A stretch of 64,000 nucleotides of DNA. It comes from Antedon mediterranea (taxonomy: Eukaryota > Echinodermata > Crinoidea > Comatulida > Antedonidae). The stretch is from the NCBI RefSeq assembly GCF_964355755.1, contig NC_092678.1:22362365-22426364 (forward strand), given 5' to 3'. Positions 11,921-24,405 of this stretch are shown piece by piece (positions within the stretch are counted from its first letter, which is position 1; each line of letters opens with the position of its first letter). The notes beneath the pieces are model-generated. The model was not told the origin of the DNA, searched no databases, and saw only the letters and a list, made by a program, of their open reading frames with translations. Both the position numbers and the translations under genes were made by a program.

Positions 11921-13246
11921 TCTTTACTGTTTACAAAGTAATTAATTCATTTCCAGAATATTACTAGGTGGTTTAGGGTTTATGATGAATGATGATATGT
12001 ACCAAATTAATTCCACAAGTATCATAATATACAATGCACAGAGTGTAGGATAGTCATATCCCTATCTTTGGTCATGGGACTAACTAATTATATTCCATGC
12101 TAAACCACATTTCCCATTAGTACAGCTACAGGCCTTTTGGCATTCCATACTGTCTAAATAATCATATACATACTTTTTCAATTATAAACCGTGTGGTATT
12201 CTTTAGCCAGATTGGCCCACTTATGTATGCTGGGTCGCTGCCATGTGGAGAGAATGTTGTAATTAGGAAATATTCTTATTAACAATTCTCATCCAATCTG
12301 ATGTTATTAGGCAATCAGTTGTTTCTAGTGGTCGCGTTTCATCCCCAGGGTTTGAAATAAATTCTTCGATTCATAGTCACAAATTGTACATAGCGTCCTA
12401 CATAGTGTTTTCATGTTTTATCGGCCGTATTTACGTGCATACTCTAAAACAGCTATCCACACAGCTGCCTGTGCAATTTTGCTACAAAATATTGTTAGTA
12501 ACCAATTCCATTCAATTTTAACGTTCTCCACTCCTCCCTCTGGGAAAAGCCTTCTTGCATTTTGTCGCCAATATCCCACAATGCAACATGGCACGTAAAC
12601 TTTTGCTTTGAATTTAATGAGGACACGAGGATTAACAACATGGTTGTTGCGAACGAATCTGTTTAATTAAAAGTTCGTTCTAATTCTGATAAAGACAATA
12701 TTACTGAAGCCCCAACCTAAAAATAGTCTTTAATTTGATAAGACACTTATAGTAGACCAACATTAAATTTCAAATTCTTGAGTTTAAGATTTTCTAAATT
12801 AGACTTAAGTAATTACCAGCAGGTTGTTAACCCTTGTCAATCCATCAATAACGCAAGTTAGTAACGCTTCTATTTTTTTTCCAAAATCGTTGAAGCATTG
12901 CTGATAATATTCGTAAACAATAGATTTTGTCTTTGTAGTTATGAATTGGAAATGTTGTTGGCATATTGCCAAGAATAAATTGCTGCACAAAATTATGGTA
13001 TATTAGCTGGTAATCATAAATTTCAAATAGCATAGCATATATGCATTATGATATCATTTCAATGTACAAACATAAAACTTTATGATATTATAATGTAATA
13101 TATATTTTAAAAACATTCTAAATATTAAATAGATATATTATTTGTTGTTTGTTTTTTAACTATTGTTCCCTTATCTATCATACATTGGTATGTGAGATGT
13201 TTAGCTGTTGGTGTGTATATACAAATTAAAACATTTATTAAAGAAC
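11921..13246. other. Intergenic, nothing recognised
   Basis: This is AT-rich spacer on both strands. Short open frames near 12413-12598 and 12805-13033 lack coding character and splice sites. Confidence 0.4.
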
Positions 13247-14336
13247 CAGGCGCGGATTCAAGGGGGGGGGGGGGCCACGGGGGCCCGTTCCCCCCGTCAT
13301 CAACACGGAAAAAAAATTTGTAAATGAAAAAGTAAAAAAAAAAAGTTTTTAGATTAGAAACTGGGTAACTTCTGTCAGTCTGTTTTACTGCCGAAATACG
13401 ATAGCTCAACAGACACGTTTAATATTTGTCTAGACAAAACCAAGCACACGTGCTGTAACAAGTTTGATTTGCTTGCTGCCTCCACCGTCGTGACACCAGT
13501 CTGCGTGACACACACTATTCATCATGTCTAAAAAACAGAAGGTGCAACATCATTTAACCTACTATTACTGTATAATAATAATATAGTATTTAGGCTATCC
13601 TGCGATATTTTTGCTATAAAATAAGAGACCCACGGATAACCGATATGAATAGTCTAGAGTAGTAGTACTCTCTATCTGGTACTAGGCCTAGTAGTAGAGG
13701 AATGTGCGCAATGAGCGGGAGGGATTTGAGGCCGGGAACAAAGGTGAACGATCCAAACTTATTTTCATTGCGGTCCAAGCGTCGATATCTAGACTGTATC
13801 AAGTTACAAGGGCCAAAGCGTGTAGTTACGCACTACCCTGGTGGTGTCCCTTTGTACGAATTAATTAAAGTTATAATTCTATATTTAGAAGTTGGCCCAG
13901 CTTACGCCGCCGCGGGCGTCGATATCTGAGTCATGCCCTACATCCAGGGACCAATACGTAGTTACAACAAAGCGATATCCTCCCTATTTGTAAGAATCAG
14001 CAATTCATTCGGAAAGCGCAGTGTACTAAAATGTTCATTCAGAAGGCGAGCGCAGAGAAATGCATATTCATAATAATGCTCCCCTAAAATGGGACGAAAT
14101 AGGACGCCCTCACTCAGATTTTCAGAGAAAGTCTTTGGGAAAAATACTTTCGCCACCCTGAAGTTCGGAACTGTGAATAGGTGAGGTGTGCAAGACCCTT
14201 TACAGATGATCAAATCAGAGTGCGTTAGTGATCTTGAACACCATAAAATGCATTTTTTTTCTGGGCTTCGCCCAGTGTATTTGCTCTCTGCGATCACGTG
14301 TGCCCCCCCGCAAAAATAATCCTGGATCCGCCCCTG
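13247..14336. mobile_element. Non-autonomous DNA transposon with CAGG(G)GCGGATYCA ends, 1.09 kb
   Basis: The left end reads CAGGCGCGGATTCAAGGGGG and the right end is CCTGGATCCGCCCCTG, an inverted match. AGAAC occurs immediately outside both ends and may be the target-site duplication. A 14-base G run lies inside the left end and a C run inside the right end. Open frames inside (13702-13929 plus, 13962-14297 minus) show no transposase motif, so it is read as non-autonomous. CAGG-type ends occur in hAT-like elements, but a 5-bp duplication does not fit the usual 8 bp, so the superfamily is left open. Confidence 0.78.
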
Positions 14337-14346
14337 AGAACGACTA

Positions 14347-14450
14347 CGGATCTATGGAAAACCTAATTCCAAATTTCTTATAGTTCTTAAACATTTATAG
14401 GCACCATGGACCAATAGAAAACCTAATTCCAAATTTCCTATAGTTCCTAT
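14347..14450 (+). repeat. Two-copy tandem repeat, period about 61 bp
   Basis: The block GAAAACCTAATTCCAAATTT followed by C/TTATAGTTC occurs at about 14355-14386 and again at about 14417-14448, preceded by similar GGATCTAT/GGACCAAT sequence. It adjoins the right end of the transposon at 13247-14336. Confidence 0.75.
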
Positions 14451-14979
14451 AAAATAAAGAACATTACACTTTTGTATTTACTTTCATCCATCCACTATTG
14501 ATTCCATTATTATTATTTTATTTATTTATTCCTTCTACTCTTCCTGGTAAACCAAAGATGAATTAAGTCTTGTAAGTTTGAACTCCAGTGCCTCTAGGCT
14601 GTAAATCCAATTTGTGGATACAACTCTCAATAATGTCATAAACATGGTAAATGAACCGTGGCAAGGTGTCGTATCATCCATACAAACATACATATGCTTT
14701 AATCCAATCATTCTTGTTTTATGTCATTTGTGTTTACTTCACTATCTAATCAAAAAGTTCTTTTAATAATTTCATGTTCAAGATTTCGCTTGATTAATCG
14801 TAATTTGCCGGTTATCAGATTTAACACTTTCGTCTTTCTGATGGTAATTTCGTGGTCGTAGATTGCTCTTTGGCTAATTTATCAAGATGTTGGTGCGTCA
14901 GAGTCCTACTTTCGATCATGTGATTGTTGGATTTGTTTCCCATTTTGCAATTTCAAATCGTGTTCTGGCTGTTGGATGT
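14451..14979. other. Intergenic, nothing recognised
   Basis: AT-rich spacer between two repeats, with no exon, RNA gene or repeat seen. Confidence 0.4.
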
Positions 14980-15143
14980 TTAAAGCTCTGTCTACACTAT
15001 CAAGCTACTGTAGTTTGACACAAAAAAACGTGCCCAAAAATGGTAGTAATGTGCCCAAATATGGTAGTGATATGACATCATCATGTCCATATGGGCACAA
15101 CACATTTTTTTGTCACAAAGTTTGATAGTGTAGACAGGCTTAA
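14980..15143. mobile_element. Short inverted-repeat element (TCTACACTATCAAA family), two core units
   Basis: TTAAAGCTCTGTCTACACTA is on the left and TTTGATAGTGTAGACAGGCTTAA on the right, so the copy is intact with TTAA at both edges. Two adjacent core units (ATGGTAGTAATGTGCCCAA and ATGGTAGTGATATGACATC) precede the ATCATCATGTCC segment. It is the best copy for defining the family boundaries. Confidence 0.92.
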
Positions 15144-16439
15144 TGTCAATTTCACACAATTTTTTTATGATACCCAATTTTTCTTTCATCTATTCATGAC
15201 TCCCTCTTTCTCTATTTGATGTAGCCCTCTTCATGCCTTAGCCAATCGTTTCTGTTCTTTGCTCAGATTTGTTTGTCTATTTTGGAAACTTCACACCTTA
15301 AAACTGTGGTGTGGTCAAAAAAGAAAAAAACATGACATGTGTTGATGTGTTTGTTTGGTGTTTAAATTCTCATAATTCTTTCATTCATTTGTCATATCTA
15401 TTTTTATTAGAATCAGTTCCTTGCTAATTGTAAGTTGAGTGCTTTAAGTCTGAACATACTATAGTAATGTGGTAACAAGTACAAATGGCAAAGATTGCTT
15501 ATGAATATGTACTTACTTACTTAATTAGTCCAGGAATTAAGTCCCGAACTTAATATGTGACTAGAAAAATGTACTATTTAGGTATATTATAGACAGGATC
15601 ACCAGTTTAATATCCTATCTATAGGATGAGAAAATAAACAGAAGTGAAGAACTTTTAAATCTGCGACTGGCACTTTGCCAAATCTTAAAATCTCTAATTA
15701 TCATCACTCCATCAAAGTCAAGCATTCTGCATTATTAACTGAACGACCTTGTAGATGTATACTTCTAAATCTTTCATATTTTCAAACAACGTTTTAAAAG
15801 CAATGTAAACTAAAAAGTGTACAGTAATGTTGTTCTTTATTCTAGCTAAAAAAATATATTTTTTCCTTATTAATACAATTCAACCGCAAACCAGACAAAA
15901 CAGAGCATCATATTTATATGTGACACATTGACAATTGTAATGGTTTTTGTTACTTATTTATTTATCTATTATCAGAGCAAACAAACAAGTATTTTTTATA
16001 TGCAAATGACAATAAATGGAAATAATTTTTCATGAATGATTGAATGAAAATAATCCAGCCTTCGATGCAATTCCACAACCCCCAGTCAGACAAAAAAAAG
16101 CATGCGTCCTATAGTAATACGATATTGCAAAAGAGAATTTTGTATATTTTTATGACAATTAAGATGTAAAAAGGAATTTGTTGGTATCTGTTGTAGTAGA
16201 TGAGTAGATTTTAATGAGCCGTCAATACCTAATTTAAAAGATAGTTGCACTGTATGTTTGTGACATCTACAGCTATAAAAGCAAACATGATCATAAATGG
16301 CTGGCAAAATTTCAATTGTGGGTTGCAAAGATCGTAAATCATAAGAGAGAAAAACCTAGTGAGGCTTCAGCTGTGCTCACATGTACTACGTGCATTACAG
16401 AGCTGATCCCAATCATATCAGAAACATTAGTTAACTCTC
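15144..16439. other. Intergenic, nothing recognised
   Basis: Spacer on both strands. The minus-strand open frame at 16086-16328 has no coding character that I recognise. Confidence 0.4.
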
Positions 16440-16560
16440 TTAAGTCCTGTCTACACTATCAAACTAGTGTGATGTGCCCAAATAATGGTATTGATATGAC
16501 ATCATCGTCCGTATATGGGCACATCATACTTTTGATGTTTTACAGTATATCAAGTTTTAT
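16440..16560. mobile_element. Short inverted-repeat element, 3' end eroded
   Basis: TTAAGTCCTGTCTACACTAT and AAACTAGTGTGATGTGCCCA match the left end of the family, followed by one core unit and GACATCATCGTCCGTATATG. The right terminus is only faintly visible (AGTATATCAAGTTT). Confidence 0.8.
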
Positions 16561-18493
16561 AATGCTCATGATATTTTCCTCATGAGCAAAACCTATCAAA
16601 ATTTAAAAAATACTCTAATAATAATTATACTCGTAGATTAAACACAGGAAAACCTTATATAGCGGAAACACCATTCCATACAGATTAAAATCATGCCATC
16701 CAAATCCAAGCATTCTTTCCTGTTGCGGTAATCCTTACATGAAAGCTTTCGTTTTATCATATGAATATATTAAGCCATTCATTGTAATATAACTATATAA
16801 TTCTTTACTATTATAATAGCCAATTGTATACATTGTATTTAAGAGGTTAGAGACCTGGTTTATTTCTAAATCTATTATTATTTTTATTACCAACTGCTTT
16901 TTATTTTTAGTTTATAATATTATAGTACTGCTTTTTGTAAAAATCAAATAAGTATGTCTCCATCACCTCAAATCCAACAAATAGTAAAGATTAAACTTGA
17001 AAAAAAATTTAAATCCAAAGGCAAATTACTGAAAAAATGACAATGCGGTGGGTATCAGTGTCTGGATTGCAACAATGGAGATACAAAAAAAAAAAGAAAA
17101 AAGCTATAATTAAATTACAACGATATAAAAAGTGAAATAGCCAAACAACAATAAGTTACAAACAGACAAACAGAGGTGCTAAGCTTTCGGAAATTACTTT
17201 TCCTTCAAAATATTAAGGCCTGGATGGATTTCTTGGATTCGTTTGAAGTTGATGTGGTTGAACTTTGTTAAAGTATATTTATAAGATAAATCTCTTTAAA
17301 ATATGTTTTATTTTAAGTTGAATGTCAACATAAAGTACTTTAACGCTATTATCAATAAATTGGCAAGAGAGTTTGCTTTCAGTTCAGTTTCCAGCAGAAA
17401 GTAGGCCGAGTGACTTCGGTTTTATTTTTAAAAAGTAATATAAAATCACATTCATAGAGAAAGTGTAAACCACCCATTGATACTGGAAATTAATTTTTAA
17501 ACAGAAAAGTGTAATACTGTGTACATACAGTATATCTGTATGTTTCTGAATGCAAGCCAACATAAAATTATATACTTTCGGTCTAAATATACTTTCCGTG
17601 CTACATTCATGTGCTACCCTTGGCTTGCTTTAAAAAATAAAGTTTTAGGTTTTCTAGTTACAGAATTTACATTCAGTAAAAATGTTTACTAGTAACTTTA
17701 TTTCTGAACTTAGGTGGGCTTCAGGGCAACAGTGAATTATGGGATGTGTTTATACTGAAATAAACAAATGTAAAAGTACTTGTCAAGTATTTCCGCTTGC
17801 ACTCAGTTACAGAAAATTGCTCTTAAAGAATATTTATTTAACATCTTACACGATTTGTTTGTTTGGCGGCTTGCCAACACTAATCAAAGAAAATATAACT
17901 TGTGAAAAGTCATTTCGGATCTGGATGCAAAGAATTTCCGAAACACAGCGAATAATAAGCGAGTTAGTGTGGCGTGTAATGTCCTTGTCGTTTGCAAAAC
18001 AGACTGTAAGAAAAATTGTTTGGTTTTGCTTAACTGACCCAGAAAAAGTAAAAATGCCTCATAACCTTAATCTTTTGTGCTGCAAGGTTAAGGGCCTGGC
18101 ATGAAAAGGCAGACTGGATCTAATTATTGACAAAAATTTCCCTTGAAATTCTCCCCTAATCCCAGTTTTCAGGTTACTCAAATAAAATATGAAGAGAAGC
18201 CAAGCAGGTCGCGCCAGGTCACTGACACCCATTGGTAACAGCTGGCAAGTGGTAAAGGACAGGTTTTTGCCATAGGTTATAACCCAAGTAAAAAACCTAA
18301 TGGATTATGTACAAATAACGTTTCCATAGTAACTAAGCACATTTTTAGACTGGAATGTTTCAAATGTGTACAGATTTAAAATGTTCTGTTAAAACAATTT
18401 CCATATGCATCAGCATATTAAAAGTAAAATCCTCTTATATTTGTAAGTGATAATTGATCTACTGAGATTTACCTTTAAAATAAATTAGTATTT
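16561..18493. other. Intergenic with one dispersed repeat
   Basis: A dispersed repeat lies at 17020-17200. A + strand open frame of 121 codons at 17739-18104 shows no recognisable domain or splice context. The adjoining 18190-18270 patch is less AT-rich. Nothing else is supported. Confidence 0.4.
17020..17200 (-). repeat. Dispersed repeat, inverted copy of the one at 22735-22865
   Basis: On the complement this reads CCGAAAGC, a T-rich run, GTATCTCCATTG, CACTGATACCCAC, GCATTGTCATTTTTT and AGTAATTTGCC, in the same order as 22750-22865. Two copies in opposite orientation 5.6 kb apart indicate an interspersed element of unknown type. Confidence 0.75.
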
Positions 18494-18715
18494 TCAGTAG
18501 ACCCTCTATGAAGGGGCCACCGTCGGGATCTAGCAAAGTGTACCCTCATATAGGTGTTTTTTTTTTAAATTCTGTATGGGTTTGTCATTTTGTTGAAACA
18601 TATATTTCTTCTCATATTAGTATTAACAAATATATTTTCTCTCATTTGCTTCAAGAAAACTATCCCCTTATGTGTTCCCTTAATAGGGGTGTCCCAAAGA
18701 GGTGGTTCGACTGTA
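18494..18715. mobile_element. Short TA-flanked inverted-repeat element (mariner/Tc1-like ends), decayed
   Basis: The left end CAGTAGACCCTCTATGAAGG and the right end, read on the complement, ACAGTCGAACCACCTCTTTG are related inverted repeats. The body contains the TTAATAGGGGTGTCCC motif. Related fragments occur at 36765-36840 and 55183-55413. CAGTCGAACC ends next to TA are typical of mariner-type short elements; this is family-level inference. Confidence 0.55.
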
Positions 18716-21166
18716 TTTCTGATTTTAGTAAATAATTGCATTTTTATTTAATTATATATTTCTTTACATTTAGAAAACAACGCTATGAAAGGAATATATA
18801 ACTCTGTTTTGAATAATCAACCATAATATTAAGGTATGTTTCCCATAAATACATTTTATACAGTGTAATATTATGTAAGATAAACAAGTTAGGATACAAT
18901 AACAATATCCCTTGGCAAAATCCCAATAAAAACAAAAATGTTCATAATATAATTTTGGATAAGAAACAGTTAAAAATGTTTCCTTTCAGTGTTGTTTCAC
19001 TATGTAAGAGATAAGCCAGCCACTATTTTGAATGATATTTCTATATGGACATGCTGGTTGGTTTGAACAACAATAATATCCAACTAATAAACTTTTAGGT
19101 GACTTGCCTTTGGCAATAAATTTTATGATTTCCGTTGTCGTGTATATGTAGCCAACAAAGTACATGTATGATGTGCCAAAATAAATCAGAGATGAAAAGA
19201 GATTCGAAAAGTGTTATTAGTACCAAAAAAGGTGTATGATCGATACATATACTCATATGCTATGAACAAAAAAATTTGAGCAGATGTGCTAAATCTATCG
19301 GTAGGCGATAGAAAAGGGATATTGGTATCTATAGGCCTTTTTATTTATATGGTATGATAGGATAGACAGATACCTTTTTTAGTCAAGCTCCTGTGAATAC
19401 TGTTCTGGTGAGCTCTCATATGCAAGTCAAAGTGCTGGAGAACGGAAGGGGTGTCAATGGTTCTCTGCTCTTCTTCTATTTTTTGTTGTTGGTTATTTTA
19501 AGTTATTTTATGAATCATTTTTGTGTGTAAAGCTCTTAGAAACATTGTCTTATTTATTATTAAGCTACACCACCTTATATAAGAAGTTTGACAAAACAAT
19601 AACAACATTTCGTCACTTATTCTGTTGATTGTTGCTTTACCAAAATTAACAAATCCCCTCCCCTCTAGGGATTGCATAATAACATAATTTCAAAACTTTC
19701 TAAACTTTTCTTGCCTAGTTGTTGACGTTCAAATAAACTGTTGTTTGATTTTTATCAACCTTCCCTGAGGTACTACCGTTTGTGTAGTTCTTTTTCGATG
19801 AGAAACTCAGATTCCTATCACTGAAAGTGGATTGTGAAAGGTTTCATATCACATCGTTGCTATCAATATTGAATCATATCCGCAAATTCTCAAGATTACC
19901 CCTTGGGTCTTGGTTTCCGGTGTTTGCCAACCGCTCAACCTTCGGAGAATTAAAAACACAGAACAAATTTTCTAATTAATATTTGTTTTTAATTAATTGA
20001 CACCTTAATTTGAAGGCAAAGGTCAGAAAGCTACAATACAGTGAATAGGTTTATAATGATCTTGGAATACAAACAAAATATTCAATACCGGTACTTAATA
20101 TTTGTCATCAGTACTTTATAATACTGTATATACATTTATAGGCCTAATACAATCATATAAAAATGTAAATACTGTATATAGATTGGTAAACCCTTTTTTT
20201 TATTATAAATTTAAGGGAATTTTGATTATGCCCTCTACATAACCATGGTAGCCACAGTGCAGCGCCTAACCCCAGCAAACGACTTCCCTAATATTTTTAG
20301 TAACATTCACTGTATGTATTTGAGACCAACAGCTTTACATCCTATCGGAAAGATGAGGCACTTGGTTCTTGGTACTGTATCTATCATTATTTATCCAGTA
20401 TCATGGTCTCGTTCCTTGATACAGAATTGTATGTGTGTCACATGTGACTTACCTTGTTCTTACAGTACAGTATCTGGCTTACAGTAATCGACTCATAATA
20501 GATTGATAGCGCAATTGTTTGGGGATAACTGTTTGATTGTTTTTAAATTTTATTATGAACAAGTTTCATTTTGAAAAATATTTGTCTTCAACTTACTTGT
20601 CAATTTGAAAATGTGAAAGTTGTTGAACAAGAATGGAATCCTCTGGTTTTGATTAGAACGTGACAAGATATTGTGATGATTTTGTGCCTGATCTGTTTTC
20701 GTGTTGTTACCTTTCTCATTTTATCTGCCTGATTTGTGTTGTGTTGTTACTTTTCACTTTTCTACATGACTTGTTCCTGTGTTTACAATCCCTGTTGGAT
20801 TATATAATACTTTATTGATGAGAATTTTGAGAGGAAAATCATTTTAACTCTTGCAAAATACAGATTATTTCGAAAACATTACTGGATGTAATCTTTTAGC
20901 TTGATTTGTTTTATGCAGTTTAAAATTGGTCATGATATTTAGATCCTGTTTATAAAACATAAATGGACGATGTGCTTGAAAAGATTTAATGATTTTGTTA
21001 ATTGTTCATCCATTTGTATTATTATGTCATTTTTTTAATTTGTGAATCCGCTATTATCAGTAGTCAGAGAAGATGTAATCGAGGGTAACAACTTCAAGCT
21101 CAAAACACATAGTTATTGTTAATACAGTAGCGATAGAAAACTGTCAGAATGCAACAAAATGTTCCC
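18716..21166. other. Intergenic, nothing recognised
   Basis: AT-rich spacer on both strands. The open frame at 20245-20487 has no recognised domain. Confidence 0.4.
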
Positions 21167-21455
21167 TTAAAGATATATTGTCCTAAAAAAACATGTAAAA
21201 TGAAGATTAATTAAATCAGACTTTGAATATGTTATTTTGTAGTTTTAATAAAGTTCATCACTCCAATAGAGAAAAAACGGAAAAAAAATCACATTTTCAC
21301 TTATAAAATGACAACAAAAATGTTAAAATTCAACAAAAAAATCCATTGGCTGGCAGCCAATTTGACCATTTTTTTGCTTTAAATTACATTTATTAAATTA
21401 TGATTTTATTGATCTTCATTTTTCATGTTTTTGGGGGAAAATACATGATGTCCCG
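21167..21455. mobile_element. Foldback inverted-repeat element beginning at TTAA
   Basis: The left arm (ATTGTCCTAAAAAAACATGT then AAAATGAAGATTAATTAAAT) and the complement of the right arm (ATGTATTTTCCCCCAAAAAC then ATGAAAAATGAAGATCAATA) pair over about 45 bases. The whole is about 290 bp and non-coding. The left edge is TTAA; the right edge is not sharply defined. Confidence 0.65.
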
Positions 21456-22458
21456 TGATGTAGCGTCAAAACATTTTGTTTGTTTCTCAAGGGACAGAGT
21501 CTTTATTAGGAGTGTCCCTGAATAGTTTTTAGCATATCTATTAATGTATACTTAAACATTTGGTATAATGTTTTTCTCTAGGCCTCCCCCAACTGTTTTA
21601 TTCAAGCAGTCAATAAGCTCTATGGTATAGGATGATGATAATCAAATCACCATTATGTATTTTCATTCATAACATCAGAAATATGAAAGTTGTGACTCCT
21701 ACTGTAGATTGGAATGTGAGATTTTGTTTTGAAATAAATGAACGTGACATGTATATGTCATGATTTTGTGCCTGATCTATTTCGTGTTGTTGACCACGGC
21801 TTGAGTTGCACTCCCCCATGATCTAGGCCTAATCAGCGATAACAATTGTTCACTCATGAACGACTCCTACCACCGGAAATAACCACTTCGCCTGGCACGT
21901 TGCTATCGATCTAAATACAGCCATTCATCTCGCTCATTGGTCGAAGTACTATTGTACAACTAACTAATTACTTATTAGAGCGTAAGATGTGATGGTCGTA
22001 TTAATTGCTGATTGGTCGATAGTGCGAGAGGAAAACGGAATGCTGTAATTGTTATTCGGTGGTAAAATATCACCTTCCAGCAACTTAAAGGGAATCGTGT
22101 CATGCTTGAACGATTTAATATGTTATTATTTATTTTGGTTGTCTGCAATCAGTAGGAATAATAGCATAGGCATGTGTATTGTTTTTTTCTCATTTCCTGT
22201 TACTATGTTAATTAGTGACTGTGTATGGGAATTGGATTTCTGTGACGAATTCTTAACATTCTAATTAATTAAAACCCAAGAATATATTGTTATTGAGATG
22301 TTTCACACACAAATACTATTAATTTTGTGTTATTTGACTACCAAATTTACTATTTATTATAAAGACAGGAATTTACATACGTTATTAGTAACTTTTCTCC
22401 ATCTACATCAAGAGTCTGTTTAATTATATTATAGTAAATTGGGTTTCAATAATACCAT
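21456..22458. other. Intergenic, possible control region near 21800-22040
   Basis: No gene seen. The 21790-22040 stretch is less AT-rich and has two ATTGGTCGA motifs (inverted CCAAT boxes), AACAATTGTT (a SOX-like palindrome) and TAATTA boxes. It could be a regulatory module, but no transcript start is evident. Confidence 0.3.
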
Positions 22459-22535
22459 GGAAGCGCCAGTGGTCTAATGGTTAGGAAATCTGCATATCAA
22501 GCAGAAGATTCCAGGTTCGAATCTCTGTCTTTTTC
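22459..22535 (+). repeat. tRNA-derived sequence (SINE head or tRNA pseudogene)
   Basis: An A-box-like TGGTCTAATGG is at 22470-22480 and a perfect B box GGTTCGAATC at 22514-22523, the internal RNA polymerase III promoter. The anticodon stem TCTGC/GCAGA (22489-22493 with 22501-22505) closes a 7-base loop ATATCAA, giving anticodon ATC. The T stem pairs poorly, and the expected acceptor arms (GCGCCAG and TCTTTTT) do not pair, so it is not a working tRNA. It may be the head of a SINE. Confidence 0.7.
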
Positions 22536-22734
22536 TCATTCTCACAAATTCCCTCATCTTATCGTTTCAAATGAATTAATTCATTTTTAGTATATCACCA
22601 GACACTGTAGTTTTATAGTATTAAGGTACTCTTATTTAGGATTGTTATATATTATTTCACATTTAGGCAATACCGCTAGATTTGTTGGGTTACAAAATAT
22701 ATATATATGTATGTATCACTTGCACTGATGAATG

Positions 22735-22865
22735 GCTAGTGTTGCCCGAAAGCTCTGCTATCTTTTCTGACTATTTTACTTTATCGGGTTTTTTTTTGTA
22801 TCTCCATTGAGATCCAGTCACTGATACCCACAGCATTGTCATTTTTTTAGTAATTTGCCTTATTT
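22735..22865 (+). repeat. Dispersed repeat, copy of the one at 17020-17200
   Basis: Ordered motifs GCCCGAAAGCTCTGCTAT, GTATCTCCATTGAGATCCAG, TCACTGATACCCACAGCATT and TTTTTTTAGTAATTTGCC are shared with the inverted copy at 17020-17200. It lies 200 bases after the tRNA-derived head, so both could be parts of one SINE, but the 17-kb copy shows no such head. Confidence 0.7.
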
Positions 22866-23283
22866 ATATATTAGATGTGTTAAGATCTAATAGTCTTTAT
22901 ACATATTTTTATACTTCATTCAAGTGCAAGGAAACGTTAATATTTGCTGTACACCATATTTGTATGTGCATGCCAACTTATGTGTCGTCTCATGGTCAAC
23001 TTGAAGATCAAGCAATTCATTCAACACTCATTTACATCTACTATTTTGCCGTAGGCTACAATACGTTCTTCTTGAGTCCTATACATCTGCAATACATTCA
23101 TTTTCCATTACCAAATGTCACAAGTTTCATATGTATATATCTTGTTGATATTTCATTCACTTAAATGTTGTGCATAAGACGGAATTTAAAAGGAATTTTA
23201 CATATAATCTTCTTAATACGTTGAAAATATTCATTTTCGAAAAACGGCTTGCGTGAAGCTTTAGAGCTGCAGAAGGCATATAG
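22866..23283. other. Intergenic, nothing recognised
   Basis: Spacer with a spurious 95-codon open frame (22877-23164) lacking coding character. Confidence 0.4.
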
Positions 23284-23802
23284 AAAAAAAACAACTTTTA
23301 TAATGACTCTTTACACCATAAAGGTATAGATATTATTATCATAATTAATATAATATCATCATCAGTATCATTATCAACATTTTCATCATTATCATCATGT
23401 CCACTTCATCTTTTTACAGTAGTAAAAATTATTATAATCATAATTTAGTAATGATTGAAATTTAAAAAACAACTTTATAATGACTCTCTACACTATAAAA
23501 GTATAGCAATTATTATCATAATTAATATATCATCATCAGTATCATTATCAACATTTTCATCATTATCATCATGTCCACTTCATCTTTTTACAGTAGTAAA
23601 AATTATTATAATCATAATTTAGTAATGATTGAAATTTAAAAAACAACTTTTATAATGACTCTCTACACTATAAAGGTATAGATATTATTATCATAATTAT
23701 CAGTATCATTATCAACATTGTCATCATTATCATCATGTCCACTTCATCTTTTTACAGTAGTAAAAATTATTATAATAATAATTTAGTAATGATTGAAATT
23801 TT
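23284..23802 (+). repeat. Three-copy tandem repeat, period about 178 bp
   Basis: Copies start at about 23284, 23464 and 23638 with AAAAAACAACTTT and end with TTAGTAATGATTGAAATTT. Each contains an ATC/TCA-rich core (ATCATTATCATCATGTCCAC). The copies are nearly identical apart from small gains and losses in the TCATCA runs, so the amplification is recent. Confidence 0.92.
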
Positions 23803-24285
23803 TATATATCTGAAAAAGTGTTTATTATTACGAAATTAATAAACAGTCCCTCAGCTTGATATAATTTAAAATCCTTGACCTTAACCTGCAATAAGATTAT
23901 TAGTAGCCTTAAAAAGATATTGGAAATGTATCCACAGGGTGAACATTTACCCTGAGCCCAACATTATGTCATTCAAAAAAAAACCAAGTAACCATATTCA
24001 GATTGCTTGCATGTACCAAAGAGTATAAAAGGAAGAAACGTGCGCTAGTACATCTCACGCCGTTCGGATGATGGAGTCCTGCCGACACAGAAACGTAATC
24101 GGATCTTATCTGGCAACAGATGCATAAACATGGAATTGCCAACTGTTGTTAAGATCATCATCCATGTTGAGGCCTCCTGTGAGCGACATTCATGTCCCCT
24201 GCAGGATTACATCCGGCGTTGATGGACACGCTTCAACGAGTTAGCCTACTTTTACAAATTTTGATCTATCTGATAGTCATTGGTC
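23803..24285. other. Intergenic with a GC-richer patch and a TATA-like box
   Basis: At 24023-24030 there is TATAAAAG, followed by about 220 bases much less AT-rich than the surroundings. It holds only short frames on both strands (for example MMESCRHRNVIGSYLATDA on the + strand). It may be a promoter with a non-coding first exon or a decayed element. Confidence 0.3.
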
Positions 24286-24405
24286 TTAAGCTCTGTCTAC
24301 ACTATCAAACTAGTTTGACATGGCCAAAATATGGTAGTGATATGACATCATCATGTTTCATAAATGTGCACATCACATGTCTTTATTACATAAAGTTTTA
24401 TAGAT
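24286..24405. mobile_element. Short inverted-repeat element (TCTACACTATCAAA family), right end eroded
   Basis: TTAAGCTCTGTCTACACTAT at the left edge and AAACTAGTTTGACATGGCC fit the family. One core unit and ATGACATCATCATGT follow. The right terminus has decayed to CATAAAGTTTTATAGATGTT. Confidence 0.85.

Noticed and set aside
13702-14297. Open frames on both strands inside the 1.09-kb element
   Set aside because: They lie in a non-autonomous transposon and show no transposase motif.
17739-18104. 121-codon + strand open frame
   Set aside because: No recognised domain, splice context or coding-like composition; could arise by chance.
22459-22535. Functional tRNA gene
   Set aside because: The polymerase III boxes and anticodon stem are present, but the acceptor arms do not pair and the T stem has mismatches; anticodon ATC is also not normally used.
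24100-24152. Small hairpin around CAACAG/CTGTTG as a microRNA precursor
   Set aside because: The stem is short and bulged, and no known microRNA sequence was recognised.
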